From Mesolinea sp040772305 (GTDB taxonomy: Bacteria; Chloroflexota; Anaerolineae; Anaerolineales; Anaerolineaceae): DNA of 64,000 nucleotides. The DNA is taken from positions 1,364,001 through 1,428,000 of the forward strand of contig JAXGYK010000001.1 of assembly GCA_040772305.1 (NCBI GenBank). The letters are read 5' to 3'. Below the pieces are notes generated by a model. That model was not told the origin of the DNA. It searched no databases and worked only from the letters and a program-made list of their open reading frames with translations. Positions 35,753 through 44,547 of the stretch are shown here, piece by piece (position 1 is the stretch's first letter; each line of letters opens with the position of its first letter). Both the position numbers and the translations under genes were made by a program.

Positions 35753-35803
35753 TAACTGTCCCTTTATTATGTGTACTTACAACCAAGCGAAAATTATAAT
35801 TTG

Positions 35804-36427
35804 TTATCGTAATTCGTTGATTTCATTTTGAAGGTTCGCCAGAAATCTTCCCGCATGGGCACCGTCCATCTGCGTGTGATGAAACTGAAACGAAATCGGC
35901 AGGCAGTATCTGAAAAGCTTCTTTTTGTATTTTCCCCAGATGATAAACGGGTTATTGAAAATTCCACTGTTCATACCGACTGCGCCGTCTATCTCTGTAT
36001 CAATAATTGCGGATGTTCCGATCACCATGCTGTCTGAGGACAAGTCTCTGTCTTCACAGTGTTCTGCAACCTGAGCGGTATATTTCAGATACTCTCGATT
36101 AAATATTGCCAATTCATCTGATTGCAGAATGTCACAGGAACTTACTTCTCCTGTCTTATTTTTTACGATTGTGTTGACAGCGATAGTATCATACTGAATC
36201 AGCTTATCGCCGACCGGAAGAATAAAGAATTCCTTTACAGACGCAGCGGCTTTTCCAATACAATAATCAAGAAGCATATTAAACTTCAAGTTTTTCTTTT
36301 TGCTCACTCTGACTATGTTTGTCACGTCTATCGTCTTGAAAAAAGTCACCATCGGATTCGGTGCTTTCATCCATAATTCATATGCCGTAGCTCTTGCCGT
36401 ATCCTGCGGTCTTATTACTTTTGCCAT
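35804..36427 (-). CDS. CatA-like chloramphenicol O-acetyltransferase family protein
   Basis: A 207-aa protein of the trimeric CAT fold. The catalytic motif HHTQMDGAHAGRF near the C-terminus (His of HHxxxDG as general base) matches CatA. It is a little shorter than classical CatA (~215 aa) and diverges elsewhere; ISFQFHHTQMDG and MNSGIFNNPFIIWGKY replace better-known CAT blocks, so acetylation of chloramphenicol itself is not assured. GGAG Shine-Dalgarno precedes the ATG. Starts 31 nt after the kinase-like gene. Confidence 0.82.
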   Translation of the reverse strand: MAKVIRPQDTARATAYELWMKAPNPMVTFFKTIDVTNIVRVSKKKNLKFNMLLDYCIGKAAASVKEFFILPVGDKLIQYDTIAVNTIVKNKTGEVSSCDILQSDELAIFNREYLKYTAQVAEHCEDRDLSSDSMVIGTSAIIDTEIDGAVGMNSGIFNNPFIIWGKYKKKLFRYCLPISFQFHHTQMDGAHAGRFLANLQNEINELR

Positions 36428-36458
36428 ATCTTACTCCATCAAATTACAATTTGTCTTT

Positions 36459-36992
36459 CTATTTCTGTTCTTCCAAATACTTTAAAAACTCCGGGGTCTT
36501 AGACCAGTATTTAATCCCCCAGTTTTCAAAATTCCATTCTTCCATGTAATCGTTACATTCATAGTCTATATAAACTATTACTCCATCACTAACAACGAAA
36601 TTCGTAGGGAAATAATCTATATTAGTATTCGCGGGATAAAGCAGTGAGCACATTTGTTTTACCTGATTAATATAATCAATTTTCATTTCATCATTTTTCA
36701 CAAGATCATATACTGTATCTCCATCAATATACTCTTTAAGAATGCGTTCATTCTCAAGATCAACGTCTATCAAAGCTGGCATTTTTATACCAATATCTGA
36801 TAGCCTTTGATAATCATCTATCTCAGACTGAAGCTTATTTCCAAATTGATAATATGAACATGGTTCATGATGAATTTGTTTTAATACGTATTTTTTTCCA
36901 TCTTTAGTAGCTAGATATGAATAACCTCCTTTTCCCTTGCCTAAGAGTTTCTTTATTTTGTATTCTGTACCATTTACACTTAATCTTTCCAA
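36459..36992 (-). CDS. Small APH/protein-kinase-like protein
   Basis: A ~177-aa compact kinase fold. Glycine-rich loop GKGKGGYSYL, the Lys of KKYVLKQI, a catalytic loop IDYFPTNF (Asp and Asn at the HxDxxxxN spacing, with the His missing), and VYIDYE as the DFG/IDxE metal site. This resembles aminoglycoside phosphotransferase and small Ser/Thr-kinase-like proteins of Firmicutes. Start choice: TTG at 36992 has GAGGGAG 8 nt upstream and yields an N-terminus M-E-R-L-S-V-N-G; an in-frame ATG at 37025 lacks a ribosome site. First gene of the kinase-CatA-UGT operon. Confidence 0.65.
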   Translation of the reverse strand: MERLSVNGTEYKIKKLLGKGKGGYSYLATKDGKKYVLKQIHHEPCSYYQFGNKLQSEIDDYQRLSDIGIKMPALIDVDLENERILKEYIDGDTVYDLVKNDEMKIDYINQVKQMCSLLYPANTNIDYFPTNFVVSDGVIVYIDYECNDYMEEWNFENWGIKYWSKTPEFLKYLEEQK

Positions 36993-37005
36993 GTCTTCAT
37001 CTCCC

Positions 37006-37032
37006 TCACAAACAAAAGAATACATATTTCAT
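37006..37032 (-). CDS. Possible 8-aa leader peptide upstream of kinase-CatA-UGT operon
   Basis: ATG-led mini-ORF encoding MKYVFFCL with a GGGGAGG ribosome site 11 nt upstream (37044-37050). Its stop lies inside the GAGGGAG ribosome site of the kinase gene, so its translation would directly affect kinase initiation. The layout recalls leader peptides of inducible resistance genes, but could be chance. Confidence 0.25.
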   Translation of the reverse strand: MKYVFFCL

Positions 37033-37147
37033 TATTATGATATCCTCCCCTGTGGCTGGGTCAAGGATAAATAATGAACGGTTAGCGCCAGGGTAACATG
37101 CTGCAGTTTAGGTTTTCCAGGTGCTTTTTAATTCGGATGTTGGAAAG

Positions 37148-37183
37148 GAAAAACAAGCCCCAATGGGACAAGCATTGGGGCTT
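37148..37183 (-). terminator. Terminator after nrdJ
   Basis: Stem AAGCCCCAATG / CATTGGGGCTT (37155-37165 with 37173-37183). On the minus strand it is followed by GTTTTTCC, 20 nt past the nrdJ stop. Confidence 0.8.
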
Positions 37184-37203
37184 AGGAACAGGTATTAGTC
37201 AGC

Positions 37204-39795
37204 TCAGCACTCGCTGTGGCCGCAGGTGTAGCATTTGCGGCAGCCTTCTTCGTTAATAAGTGTCGCATGACCGCATTCGGGGCAAAGCTCCCCGATAGGA
37301 TTGCTGGCGCCTAAGCCTGAAAAACCTGGCAGCGGCACTTGTTCTTCCGGGATGGCTGGAATTTTATGAGGTCGGTCTTCACCAAGTTCGCTGCGTTGGA
37401 CAATGTACTCATCCAGGGCTTTGCTGATACCATCCGGCAGGCTGCGTACGCGGTTAGGACCAAAGCCCAAGGAGCGTCCTCCGCCGATTCCTGCAAGCTG
37501 TTCTATCGTCACCTTGAGCCTTTCGCAAGGTTCGATGGGGCTGGCAATGCGCAGCAAATAGCTGATGAGCCGGCCAATTGCCTCGGAATGCGCTGCAGTT
37601 TCAGAACCTGCTTTGGCTGTATTGACAAAAACCTCAAAGGGTTGATTTCCGCCGTTCTCGTTGATCGTAACGAAGGCTTTGCCTAAGGGTGTTTCGATGG
37701 AATAAGTGTAGCCATGCAAGGTGCGTGGCCGTGGCTTTTTGGTGTCTTTCCAGAAGGAGAGTTGGGTTGTTTGGCCTTCGTCGTAGATGCGGATATTTTC
37801 CTGTCTGGAAGCGTCGGGCGCTTCTTTGGCCTGCAGTGTGGCTTTCGTTTCCAGAACAACCTTATCGCGGCTGCCAGTGATGTAAACTGTGATGCCTTTG
37901 CAGCCAAGGCGCCAAGCCTGCATGAAAGCGCGGGCCACTTCATCTTCGGTAGTGCCAGCCGGGAAGTTGATCGTCTTGCTAAGCGAGTTATCAACAAAGC
38001 GCTGCAGGGCGGCCTGGATGAGGATGTGCTCATCGGCACTGATATCTGCTGATACTACAAAAGTATCCCGGATCCTGGCAGGTAGTTCGGATATTTGCTG
38101 GCAAGAACCGCTTTCCAAAACTTTTTTGATTACTTCAGCTTTGGTTTCTTCAGGGAGTTCGCTTTGGTCCACAGCAGCCTGAAACTGGGGCGAAACGTAG
38201 TTGAGGAGCAGGTCTTTGCCTTTGTCGTTTACATGGCGGACATAGGCAAGTGCAAAAACAGGTTCGCAGCCATATCCTTCGCAGCCTGCCACCGTGCCAA
38301 TTGTTCCGGTGGGAGCGATGGTTGTTTGGGCGGCATTACGGATACCATGCGTCTGGATACCTTTGATAACCTGCTCCCAGTCGACCTGAGGCCGTTTGAA
38401 GTCGCGGGTGTAAGGCTTGAGAGGTGTGGGGGGCTGCCAACTGAGATTGGCAGGGTCGTAAACGCTGCCCTGGATGGCAGGGAAGGGGCCAAGCTCCCGT
38501 GCGCGTTCAATGCTGGTGAGCATGCTGTGGTAGCGAATAAACTCCATAACCTGGCCACAGAATTCTAATGATTCTTCAGAACCATAGCGGACATTGCAAT
38601 GGATCATTAAATCTGCCAGGCCCATAATACCTAAACCGATGCGGCGGGCTTTTAGTGCGGATTCGCGCAGCTGGGGTACAGCAGGTACATAGGCATTTTT
38701 GTCGACTACATGGTCAAGGAATATGGTGGCAAGCTTGGTACTGGCTTCCAGTTTAGCCCAGTCGACGGTGTTGTCCTCGCCGCAATGTTGAGCCAGGTTG
38801 ATAGAACCCAAACAGCAATTTTCGTAGGGACCCAGCCATTGTTCACCACATGGATTGGTGGCTTCGAGGTCGTAGAGATGCGGAACAGGATTCTCGCGGT
38901 TAGCAGTATCGATGAAGAGTGCACCAGGCTCGCCGTTATGGTGGGCCTGCGCAACGAACTTGTCAAATAGCGCACGCGCTTTTACCGTACGATGTGTTTT
39001 AATGGGCAGCCCCTCACGAACTGCCTGCTCGAAGGTGCCATTGAACTTTTTATATGCCGGATTATGGACATCAGGGAAGCGCAAGTCCCAATCGGCATCT
39101 TCTTCAACGGCTTGCATAAAGGCGTCGGTAATGGCTAAGGAAATATTAAAGTTAGTGATTGCATTTTCGTCAGTTTTACAAGTGATGAATTTCTCTACGT
39201 CAGGGTGGTCCACACGCAGTACGCCCATATTGGCACCACGACGCGTGCCACCTTGGGCAATCTCGCCAAAGGCGTGGTCGTAGACACGCAAAAAACCTAC
39301 GGGGCCGGTAGCTTCGCCGGCACTGGTTACAACCATGCTGCCTTGCGGCCGCAAGCGGCTGAAGTTGAAGCCGTTGCCGCCACCTGTCTGCTGAATGAGG
39401 GCGGCATTGCGCAGGGTGCTAAAAATCCCATCGCTTGCACGACCCATATCATCGGCGATTGGCAGCACAAAACAAGCAGCCAATTGCCCCAAGGGTGTGC
39501 CAGCTCCTGTAAAAGTGGGACTGTTAGGGAAGAAGGATTTACTGGAGAGTAATTCATAAAAGCTGCGAGCCAGTTCATGTGTGGAGGGGGATACTTCTCC
39601 CAATTCAGCAACATGCCAGGCGATACGCCAGAGCATCTCATCGATCGATTCTGCAGGTTTTCCGTCCGTGCCGCGGCGCAAGTAACGCTTGATAAGAATT
39701 TGCCTGGAATTATCTGTAAGCTGGATACTGGGCAAGTCCTCAGGGATGGGTGGGGTGGGCAGTAAGCCGTTGGAAGCGACGATGGTATTGGTCAT
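37204..39795 (-). CDS. nrdJ: Adenosylcobalamin-dependent (class II) ribonucleotide reductase
   Basis: An 863-aa class II RNR that makes deoxyribonucleotides with adenosylcobalamin, independent of oxygen. Core motifs: PTFTGAGTPLGQLAACFVLP with the first active-site Cys, QQTGGGNGFNFSRLRPQG, the NPCGEQWLGPYENCCLGSINL finger-loop with the catalytic Cys/Glu, and PTGTIGTVAGCEGYGCEP. A C-terminal zinc-ribbon-like CPECGH ... CRKCYTCGHSEC carries the reducing cysteines. GAGGTAA ribosome site. It follows nrdR by 18 nt, forming an operon, and matches the B12-dependent mutase elsewhere in the window. Confidence 0.95.
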   Translation of the reverse strand: MTNTIVASNGLLPTPPIPEDLPSIQLTDNSRQILIKRYLRRGTDGKPAESIDEMLWRIAWHVAELGEVSPSTHELARSFYELLSSKSFFPNSPTFTGAGTPLGQLAACFVLPIADDMGRASDGIFSTLRNAALIQQTGGGNGFNFSRLRPQGSMVVTSAGEATGPVGFLRVYDHAFGEIAQGGTRRGANMGVLRVDHPDVEKFITCKTDENAITNFNISLAITDAFMQAVEEDADWDLRFPDVHNPAYKKFNGTFEQAVREGLPIKTHRTVKARALFDKFVAQAHHNGEPGALFIDTANRENPVPHLYDLEATNPCGEQWLGPYENCCLGSINLAQHCGEDNTVDWAKLEASTKLATIFLDHVVDKNAYVPAVPQLRESALKARRIGLGIMGLADLMIHCNVRYGSEESLEFCGQVMEFIRYHSMLTSIERARELGPFPAIQGSVYDPANLSWQPPTPLKPYTRDFKRPQVDWEQVIKGIQTHGIRNAAQTTIAPTGTIGTVAGCEGYGCEPVFALAYVRHVNDKGKDLLLNYVSPQFQAAVDQSELPEETKAEVIKKVLESGSCQQISELPARIRDTFVVSADISADEHILIQAALQRFVDNSLSKTINFPAGTTEDEVARAFMQAWRLGCKGITVYITGSRDKVVLETKATLQAKEAPDASRQENIRIYDEGQTTQLSFWKDTKKPRPRTLHGYTYSIETPLGKAFVTINENGGNQPFEVFVNTAKAGSETAAHSEAIGRLISYLLRIASPIEPCERLKVTIEQLAGIGGGRSLGFGPNRVRSLPDGISKALDEYIVQRSELGEDRPHKIPAIPEEQVPLPGFSGLGASNPIGELCPECGHATLINEEGCRKCYTCGHSEC

Positions 39796-39813
39796 GATTT
39801 ACCTCTGGATGAA

Positions 39814-40272
39814 TTAGCTTTCTTCTTCGGAAAGCAGATGGTCAATTTCGTTGCGGATCGTATGCAGGTCATCCATACGCAAATAGACGATTGCATAACG
39901 GATGTAAGCGATGTGGTCGATACCTTTAAGGGCTTTAACCGCCAGGTCGCCCACTACGCGCGAATTTAGTTCGGAACGGCCCCGTTTTTGAAGTTCGGCT
40001 TCGATTTCAGTGGCAAGGCGTTCCAGCTGAGCAGCGGAAACAGGCCGTTTCGCACAGGCTAAGCGCAAACCATGAAGCAGTTTTTCACGGTTAAACTCCT
40101 CGCGCGTACCATCCCGTTTGATGAGGAGTGGGGTGGAAAGAATAGGGCGCTCGTAGGTGCTAAAGCGTTGCTTGCATGAAAGGCAGACACGCCTGCGGCG
40201 GATGCCCCCATGCGAGTCTTTTGTGGTATCGATCACACTCGATCCCGTATTCTGGCAATACGGACAGTTCAC
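39814..40272 (-). CDS. nrdR: Transcriptional repressor NrdR
   Basis: A 152-aa ATP/dATP-sensing repressor of ribonucleotide reductase genes. Zinc ribbon with CPYC at the N-terminus and CLSC at ~30-33, followed by the ATP-cone domain (PLLIKRDGTREEFNREKLLHGL). The start is GTG at 40272: it gives the canonical V/M-N-C-P-Y-C terminus and has AAGGAG 7 nt upstream. The longer frame to 40368 adds 32 atypical residues and runs through the promoter. Confidence 0.95.
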   Translation of the reverse strand: MNCPYCQNTGSSVIDTTKDSHGGIRRRRVCLSCKQRFSTYERPILSTPLLIKRDGTREEFNREKLLHGLRLACAKRPVSAAQLERLATEIEAELQKRGRSELNSRVVGDLAVKALKGIDHIAYIRYAIVYLRMDDLHTIRNEIDHLLSEEES

Positions 40273-40338
40273 GTTCAGCTCCTTGGAACCCCAATAAGTG
40301 GGGGTGAGAACAAAAAATGCCCTAGATATGGCGGATTT

Positions 40339-40368
40339 AGTGTACCATGTGCAGAAAGCCCAAGGCAA
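40339..40368 (-). promoter_or_regulatory. Probable promoter of nrdR-nrdJ
   Basis: On the minus strand TTGCCT (40363-40368), 18-nt spacer, TACACT (40339-40344), 67 nt before the GTG. The -10 is part of ACACTAAAT, which resembles half of an NrdR box; a full 16-bp NrdR box pair is not evident. Confidence 0.45.
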
Positions 40369-40427
40369 GAGTTTTAGTTTACACCGGGCTTAAAGAACCA
40401 GACAATTTAAGAATAGGAGTTACTCAA

Positions 40428-40511
40428 ATGCAGACTTTGATGAATTCGGATAATTGTGACGATTGTGCAGGCATTCTACCGCGATCTCATGATCTGTTGC
40501 GCATAGGATAG
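40428..40511 (+). CDS. Possible 27-aa ORF with CxxC motif
   Basis: ATG-led ORF encoding 27 residues, with GGAG 8 nt upstream and a CDDC motif at residues 10-13. It is divergent from nrdR. No family recognised; may be chance. The rest of 40369-40828 shows no other coding signal. Confidence 0.2.
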   Translation: MQTLMNSDNCDDCAGILPRSHDLLRIG

Positions 40512-40828
40512 TAGTTGATGATACAACCATGTTCATTTTCTAATATTAACTGATTCCTAAACAAGAATTATGCCAGCACATTATTGATGCTTACGACCAG
40601 TGAATAATGACATGTTAGATCCGGAGATTGTGTTGTAATCTGGGATTTGTGCGTTTACTGATGTATGGGGATGTAACCATAAAGTAACCAAAGATTGTCT
40701 AAAAAAATGATATTATCGCCTCGAGTCTGGCAAGTCAGGCAAAGCAGGTCCTGTATGGATTCGTGCATTTGGAAAATTTTCCTTAGTTAAATAAGAAAAC
40801 GATAGTTCATCTCAGGGGTAAAAACTAC

Positions 40829-41062
40829 AAAAAAATTATTAAGGTGCCCTGACCGAAGCCAGGGCAACCTGTCTGTTTAATGATAAAGAAGATGACTTCT
40901 TTGGTACTTAAACCGGCTATCCTTGATGTGGAGAAGACACCAAGGATAACCCTCGCAGAGGGGTAGCTAATGACTTGGATGCATAGTCATCCTACCTGCG
41001 ACAGTTCTCTGTCCACATTAGCTCAGCGAGTTGATTAACCCCTACATGAATCAGGGTGTTAA
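40829..41062 (-). ncRNA. Candidate structured RNA: seven contiguous hairpins after ftsZ
   Basis: Reading the minus strand from 24 nt after the ftsZ stop, seven hairpins follow with very short linkers: H1 41062-41035 (8 bp, one bulge), H2 41013-41000 (5 bp), H3 40996-40962 (11 bp with internal loop), H4 40962-40950 (5 bp), H5 40948-40918 (12 bp), H6 40913-40875 (6+7 bp with internal loop), H7 40870-40842 (4+8 bp, C(UUCG)G tetraloop). H7 is followed by TAATAA and seven U residues (40835-40829), so it also works as a terminator. In H5 and H7 the minus strand has G.U pairs where the plus strand would have A.C mismatches, which fixes the strand. I do not recognise a known RNA class. Confidence 0.55.
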
Positions 41063-41085
41063 CCACTTAGATGCAAGCTTCATGC

Positions 41086-42249
41086 CTAGTTACCAGCGCG
41101 TCGGTTCATCTGTCTGCGCAGGAAAGCCGGCGCTTCCAAATCTTCGATATCGGCATAGGCCAGCACATCTTCCTGCTTGGTTTGATCCAAGGGCACCACA
41201 CGTGTAGGCTGGGTGCTGCTGGTAGCTGGGTTAGCGGCTGGGCGCATAAGTGGAATATCAGTACGGAAGAGGCTGCGCTCTGCTTCACTAACTGGTGCAT
41301 CTTCTTGGTCGAAACCAGTCGCTATCACTGTGATGCGGACGTTATCACCCATGCTCTCATCTATTACGGCGCCAAAGATGAGGTTTACGTCCGGATGAGC
41401 CGTTTCTTTGATAATGCTAGCGGCCTGATTAACCTCAAACAGGCTAAGGTTGGAACCACCGGTTACATTGAAGAGGATACCCTTGGCACCATTAATGGTC
41501 ACATCCAGCAATTGGTTGCTGATGGCCTGCTGGGCGGCGATGCGGGCACGATCTTCCCCGCTGGCCTGGCCAACTGCCATAAGGGCGGCACCACCCTGCT
41601 TCATGATCGTTTTTACATCGGCAAAGTCCAGGTTGATGAGACCAGGGATAGTGATCAGTTCTGAAATACCCTGAATGCCCTGCCTTAGGACGTCATCGGC
41701 CATGCGAAAGGCATCGTTAATGCCAACCGTTTTGGTGACCATGGAAAGCAGACGGTCGTTCGGAATAACAATAAGTGTGTCTGCAAATTTCTTTAATTCC
41801 TGAGCGCCATAATCAGCACTTTTACTGCGGTGTGAACCTTCAAAACTGAAGGGACGGGTTACCACACCAATTGTGAGGGCACCAACTTCGTGAGCAATCC
41901 CGGCTACGATAGGAGCGGCACCGCTTCCGGTTCCACCACCGAGACCTGCAGTGATGAAAACCATGTCGGAGCCTTTGAGGACCTCAAAAAGCTCGTCGGT
42001 CGATTCTTCCGCAGCCATTTTGCCTACGGTGTAATCGCTGCCGGCACCCAAACCGTGGGTACATTTATCTCCAATACGTACCCGCGTGGGGGCGTTGGAC
42101 TTGAGCAAGGCCTGGGCATCGGTATTTACTGCGACAAATTCGATTCCTTGCAGGCCTTCGGCGATCATGCGGTTGACAGCGTTGCAGCCACCGCCGCCTA
42201 CGCCTACAACCTTGATTCTTGCAAATGATTCAGTCTGTTTAGCATCCAT
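41086..42249 (-). CDS. ftsZ: Cell division protein FtsZ
   Basis: A 387-aa tubulin-like GTPase that forms the Z ring. N-terminal VVGVGGGGCNAVNRMI, tubulin signature GGGTGSG (~103-109), synergy loop NLDFADVKTIM, and a C-terminal tail ending PAFLRRQMNRR, the peptide that binds FtsA and other partners. AGGAG ribosome site 7 nt upstream. Last gene of the dcw cluster, 33 nt after ftsA; a multi-hairpin RNA element follows its stop. Confidence 0.98.
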   Translation of the reverse strand: MDAKQTESFARIKVVGVGGGGCNAVNRMIAEGLQGIEFVAVNTDAQALLKSNAPTRVRIGDKCTHGLGAGSDYTVGKMAAEESTDELFEVLKGSDMVFITAGLGGGTGSGAAPIVAGIAHEVGALTIGVVTRPFSFEGSHRSKSADYGAQELKKFADTLIVIPNDRLLSMVTKTVGINDAFRMADDVLRQGIQGISELITIPGLINLDFADVKTIMKQGGAALMAVGQASGEDRARIAAQQAISNQLLDVTINGAKGILFNVTGGSNLSLFEVNQAASIIKETAHPDVNLIFGAVIDESMGDNVRITVIATGFDQEDAPVSEAERSLFRTDIPLMRPAANPATSSTQPTRVVPLDQTKQEDVLAYADIEDLEAPAFLRRQMNRRAGN

Positions 42250-42282
42250 TTCGTTTCTCCTAGTCTTTCTAAATAAAATAAT

Positions 42283-43521
42283 TTATGGCAATACTCGTTT
42301 TAACCACTTGCGGATATTCTCCGTGTCTATCCCAAGCGGCTTAGACTTCCTTCCGGTTCGGTCTGAAACCTCCTGATTGGTTTCAAACATTAAAATAGCC
42401 CAGTTGAGCAGCCCCACGCTGGTTGCAAAAGCTGGCGATGAGATCTGATCGGTGAGGCCAACCATCTTTTCAGGTTTGGCGATACGCACGGGCAAGTTGC
42501 TGACGCGGGTTGCCAGTTTGCGGATGCCGGGCATATTTGCCCCGCCACCGGTAAGCACAATACCCGCAGGAAGCATGGTATCGGAATTGGAACGTTTGAT
42601 CTCCTGCAAAACCATGGAGAGAATCTCTTCTACACGGGCTTCAATGATATTTACCAGTTCACGCCGTTCTACGCGGGTGCTGTGGTCCTGTCCAAAGGCA
42701 ACGATATTGAAGGATTCGTCCGCGCTGATGTCGTCCAGGAAAGCATGACCATGCTGTAGCTTTACTTCCTCGGCTACATCCAAGGGCAAGCGTAAGCCCT
42801 GGGCAATATCGCTGGTGACGAAGGAGCCGCCTATGTTCATCACATTTACGTGCCATACATCGCCGTTGACATAAATGGCTAAATCAGTTGTTCCACCACC
42901 CAAATCAATGACCGCTACACCCATGCTGCGCTCGGTTTCAGAAAGCACTGCCTCGGCGCTGGCCAGGGGGCTAAGAACAAACTGGGTAACATCACGGCCG
43001 GTTTGCTGCACACATTTACGCAGGTTATCTACTGTGCTGGCAGTTGCACTGATGATGTGAGCTTCTACTTCCAATCTAAAGCCATGCATACCAACGGGCA
43101 GACGAATGCCCTGTTGGCCATCAATACTAAAGCCACGCTGGATTACATGGATAATCTCGCGGTTATGGGGAAGGGCAATAGCCTGGGCAGAATCCAAGGC
43201 ACGATAAACATCATCCTGGTCTATCACCCGGCCCGAAATACCGGCAACACCAACGTTATTGATCGAAGAGACCTGCGAGCCAGCCAGGCTAACCATGGCA
43301 GAATTGATTTCGTAACCTGAGGTACGTTCAGCTTTTTCGATCGAGCGTGCTATTGATTGGGATGCCGCATTGATATCAATGACCGAACCACGATTCATGC
43401 CCAGAGCAGGCTCAACGCCCACACCCAGGATACGCAAGTTGGTACCATTTTCAATACGGGCTACCAGGGTACATATCTTTGAAGTGCCCACATCTATTCC
43501 GACAACAATGGGATCTTCCAT
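42283..43521 (-). CDS. ftsA: Cell division protein FtsA
   Basis: A 412-aa actin-like protein that tethers FtsZ to the membrane. Phosphate-1 GIDVGTSKICTLVA, the FtsA-specific SHS2/1C insertion (residues ~85-165), phosphate-2 VIDLGGGTTDLAIY, adenosine motif VLTGGGANMPG, and a C-terminal amphipathic helix IRKWLKRVLP for membrane binding. Its ATG lies 3 nt after the ftsQ stop, with the ribosome site inside ftsQ. Confidence 0.96.
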   Translation of the reverse strand: MEDPIVVGIDVGTSKICTLVARIENGTNLRILGVGVEPALGMNRGSVIDINAASQSIARSIEKAERTSGYEINSAMVSLAGSQVSSINNVGVAGISGRVIDQDDVYRALDSAQAIALPHNREIIHVIQRGFSIDGQQGIRLPVGMHGFRLEVEAHIISATASTVDNLRKCVQQTGRDVTQFVLSPLASAEAVLSETERSMGVAVIDLGGGTTDLAIYVNGDVWHVNVMNIGGSFVTSDIAQGLRLPLDVAEEVKLQHGHAFLDDISADESFNIVAFGQDHSTRVERRELVNIIEARVEEILSMVLQEIKRSNSDTMLPAGIVLTGGGANMPGIRKLATRVSNLPVRIAKPEKMVGLTDQISSPAFATSVGLLNWAILMFETNQEVSDRTGRKSKPLGIDTENIRKWLKRVLP

Positions 43522-43523
43522 CT

Positions 43524-44546
43524 TTACTGCTCCAAACGATAATAAGGTGCGTGTAGAAATTCCAGGCTGATCAAGGATGGTTGCAAGTTCTTGTCCAAGA
43601 TTGCCTGGACCGCATGATTGTAAATATTCAATTTCTCTGCGATTTGAGCAGGCTGGGTACCCAGGTATACCTGCCAGCCATGCTCCGGATCCGTCCAGCC
43701 TAAGCCACGCTCAGGTTCATAGACCAGGCGGGTGTTTGACGGGATGACATCTTTTAAACCCAGAACCGCTGTGATGAACGCTTTGTCTACCATTGGTTCC
43801 CTTCGGGCGGCAGCTATTTTTTCGGGTTGATCAGCAGAGATAGTAGCTGGGTCAACCCAGCCGAGAGCTTTGGGAATATCACCGCTGGCGTAGACCGGAT
43901 AAGCCTCCTGGTCTTCACCGCGTACCGGGAAGGGGAAACCTTCACGGTCGATCCAAAAGGCGGGCTGATCGTTGATCATCCATGAGAGGGTTGGAGTTCG
44001 TTCTTCTAAGTAGACATGCAGGGTATCGGGAAGTTCCAGGCTTACCTGTACGTCCTTGAGCTCAGGGTAATAGACCCGCAAATGCTCGCTTACGACCTGA
44101 GGTTCTACCTCCAGCATGGAATAGCCGCGATAGTCCACAGCCTGGTAGATTTCTTCTTCTCCCAAACGCTGACTTCCAGAGACTTTTAAGTTTTGTACGG
44201 CGAACAGATTTGTATCCAAAACGTAGTAGAGCATTGCGGCTGCCGCAATGGCAATTAGGGCGCTGAATACACGCCAGCCGATACGCAGGCCCGGAAGTGC
44301 CGGCAGTTGAATTTCGGCACCGGGTATGCCAGTGGAAACGTAGACGCGGCGGCGCTTTTCCACCTGACTCGCGGTTTCGGTGAGGCTGCTGTAACTGGGG
44401 CGGCGGGTGATTACATGAGCCGCACTGGCCATGTTGCGTGCAATATGCTGCGTAGTATTGGGGATGGGTTTGCGGCGCGCTGGAGCAATCTTGCGGCGCA
44501 AACGAACTTCATCAGCCCTGCTTAAATTCTTCGGCAGCCGTGCCAT
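43524..44546 (-). CDS. ftsQ: Cell division protein FtsQ/DivIB
   Basis: A 340-aa bitopic divisome protein. A basic cytoplasmic N-terminus of ~85 residues precedes one TM helix (VFSALIAIAAAAMLYYVLD), then a POTRA domain (FAVQNLKVSGSQRLGEEEIYQAV ... VQVSLELPDTLHVYLEERTP) and the FtsQ beta domain. It scaffolds FtsB/FtsL at the septum. One nt separates it from the ddl stop. A longer Pro/Arg-rich cytoplasmic tail than in E. coli is notable. Confidence 0.9.
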   Translation of the reverse strand: MARLPKNLSRADEVRLRRKIAPARRKPIPNTTQHIARNMASAAHVITRRPSYSSLTETASQVEKRRRVYVSTGIPGAEIQLPALPGLRIGWRVFSALIAIAAAAMLYYVLDTNLFAVQNLKVSGSQRLGEEEIYQAVDYRGYSMLEVEPQVVSEHLRVYYPELKDVQVSLELPDTLHVYLEERTPTLSWMINDQPAFWIDREGFPFPVRGEDQEAYPVYASGDIPKALGWVDPATISADQPEKIAAARREPMVDKAFITAVLGLKDVIPSNTRLVYEPERGLGWTDPEHGWQVYLGTQPAQIAEKLNIYNHAVQAILDKNLQPSLISLEFLHAPYYRLEQ

Positions 44547-44547
44547 C

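Noticed and set aside
40740..40790. TGGATTCG sequence suggesting a tmRNA 5' end
   Set aside because: No GGG(C/G)-type start, no tag reading frame ending in two alanines and no matching tRNA-like 3' end were found.
40829..41062. Structured region as a cobalamin riboswitch for nrdR-nrdJ
   Set aside because: No B12-box (GCCACTG) on the minus strand, and the element ends in a terminator 560 nt before nrdR.
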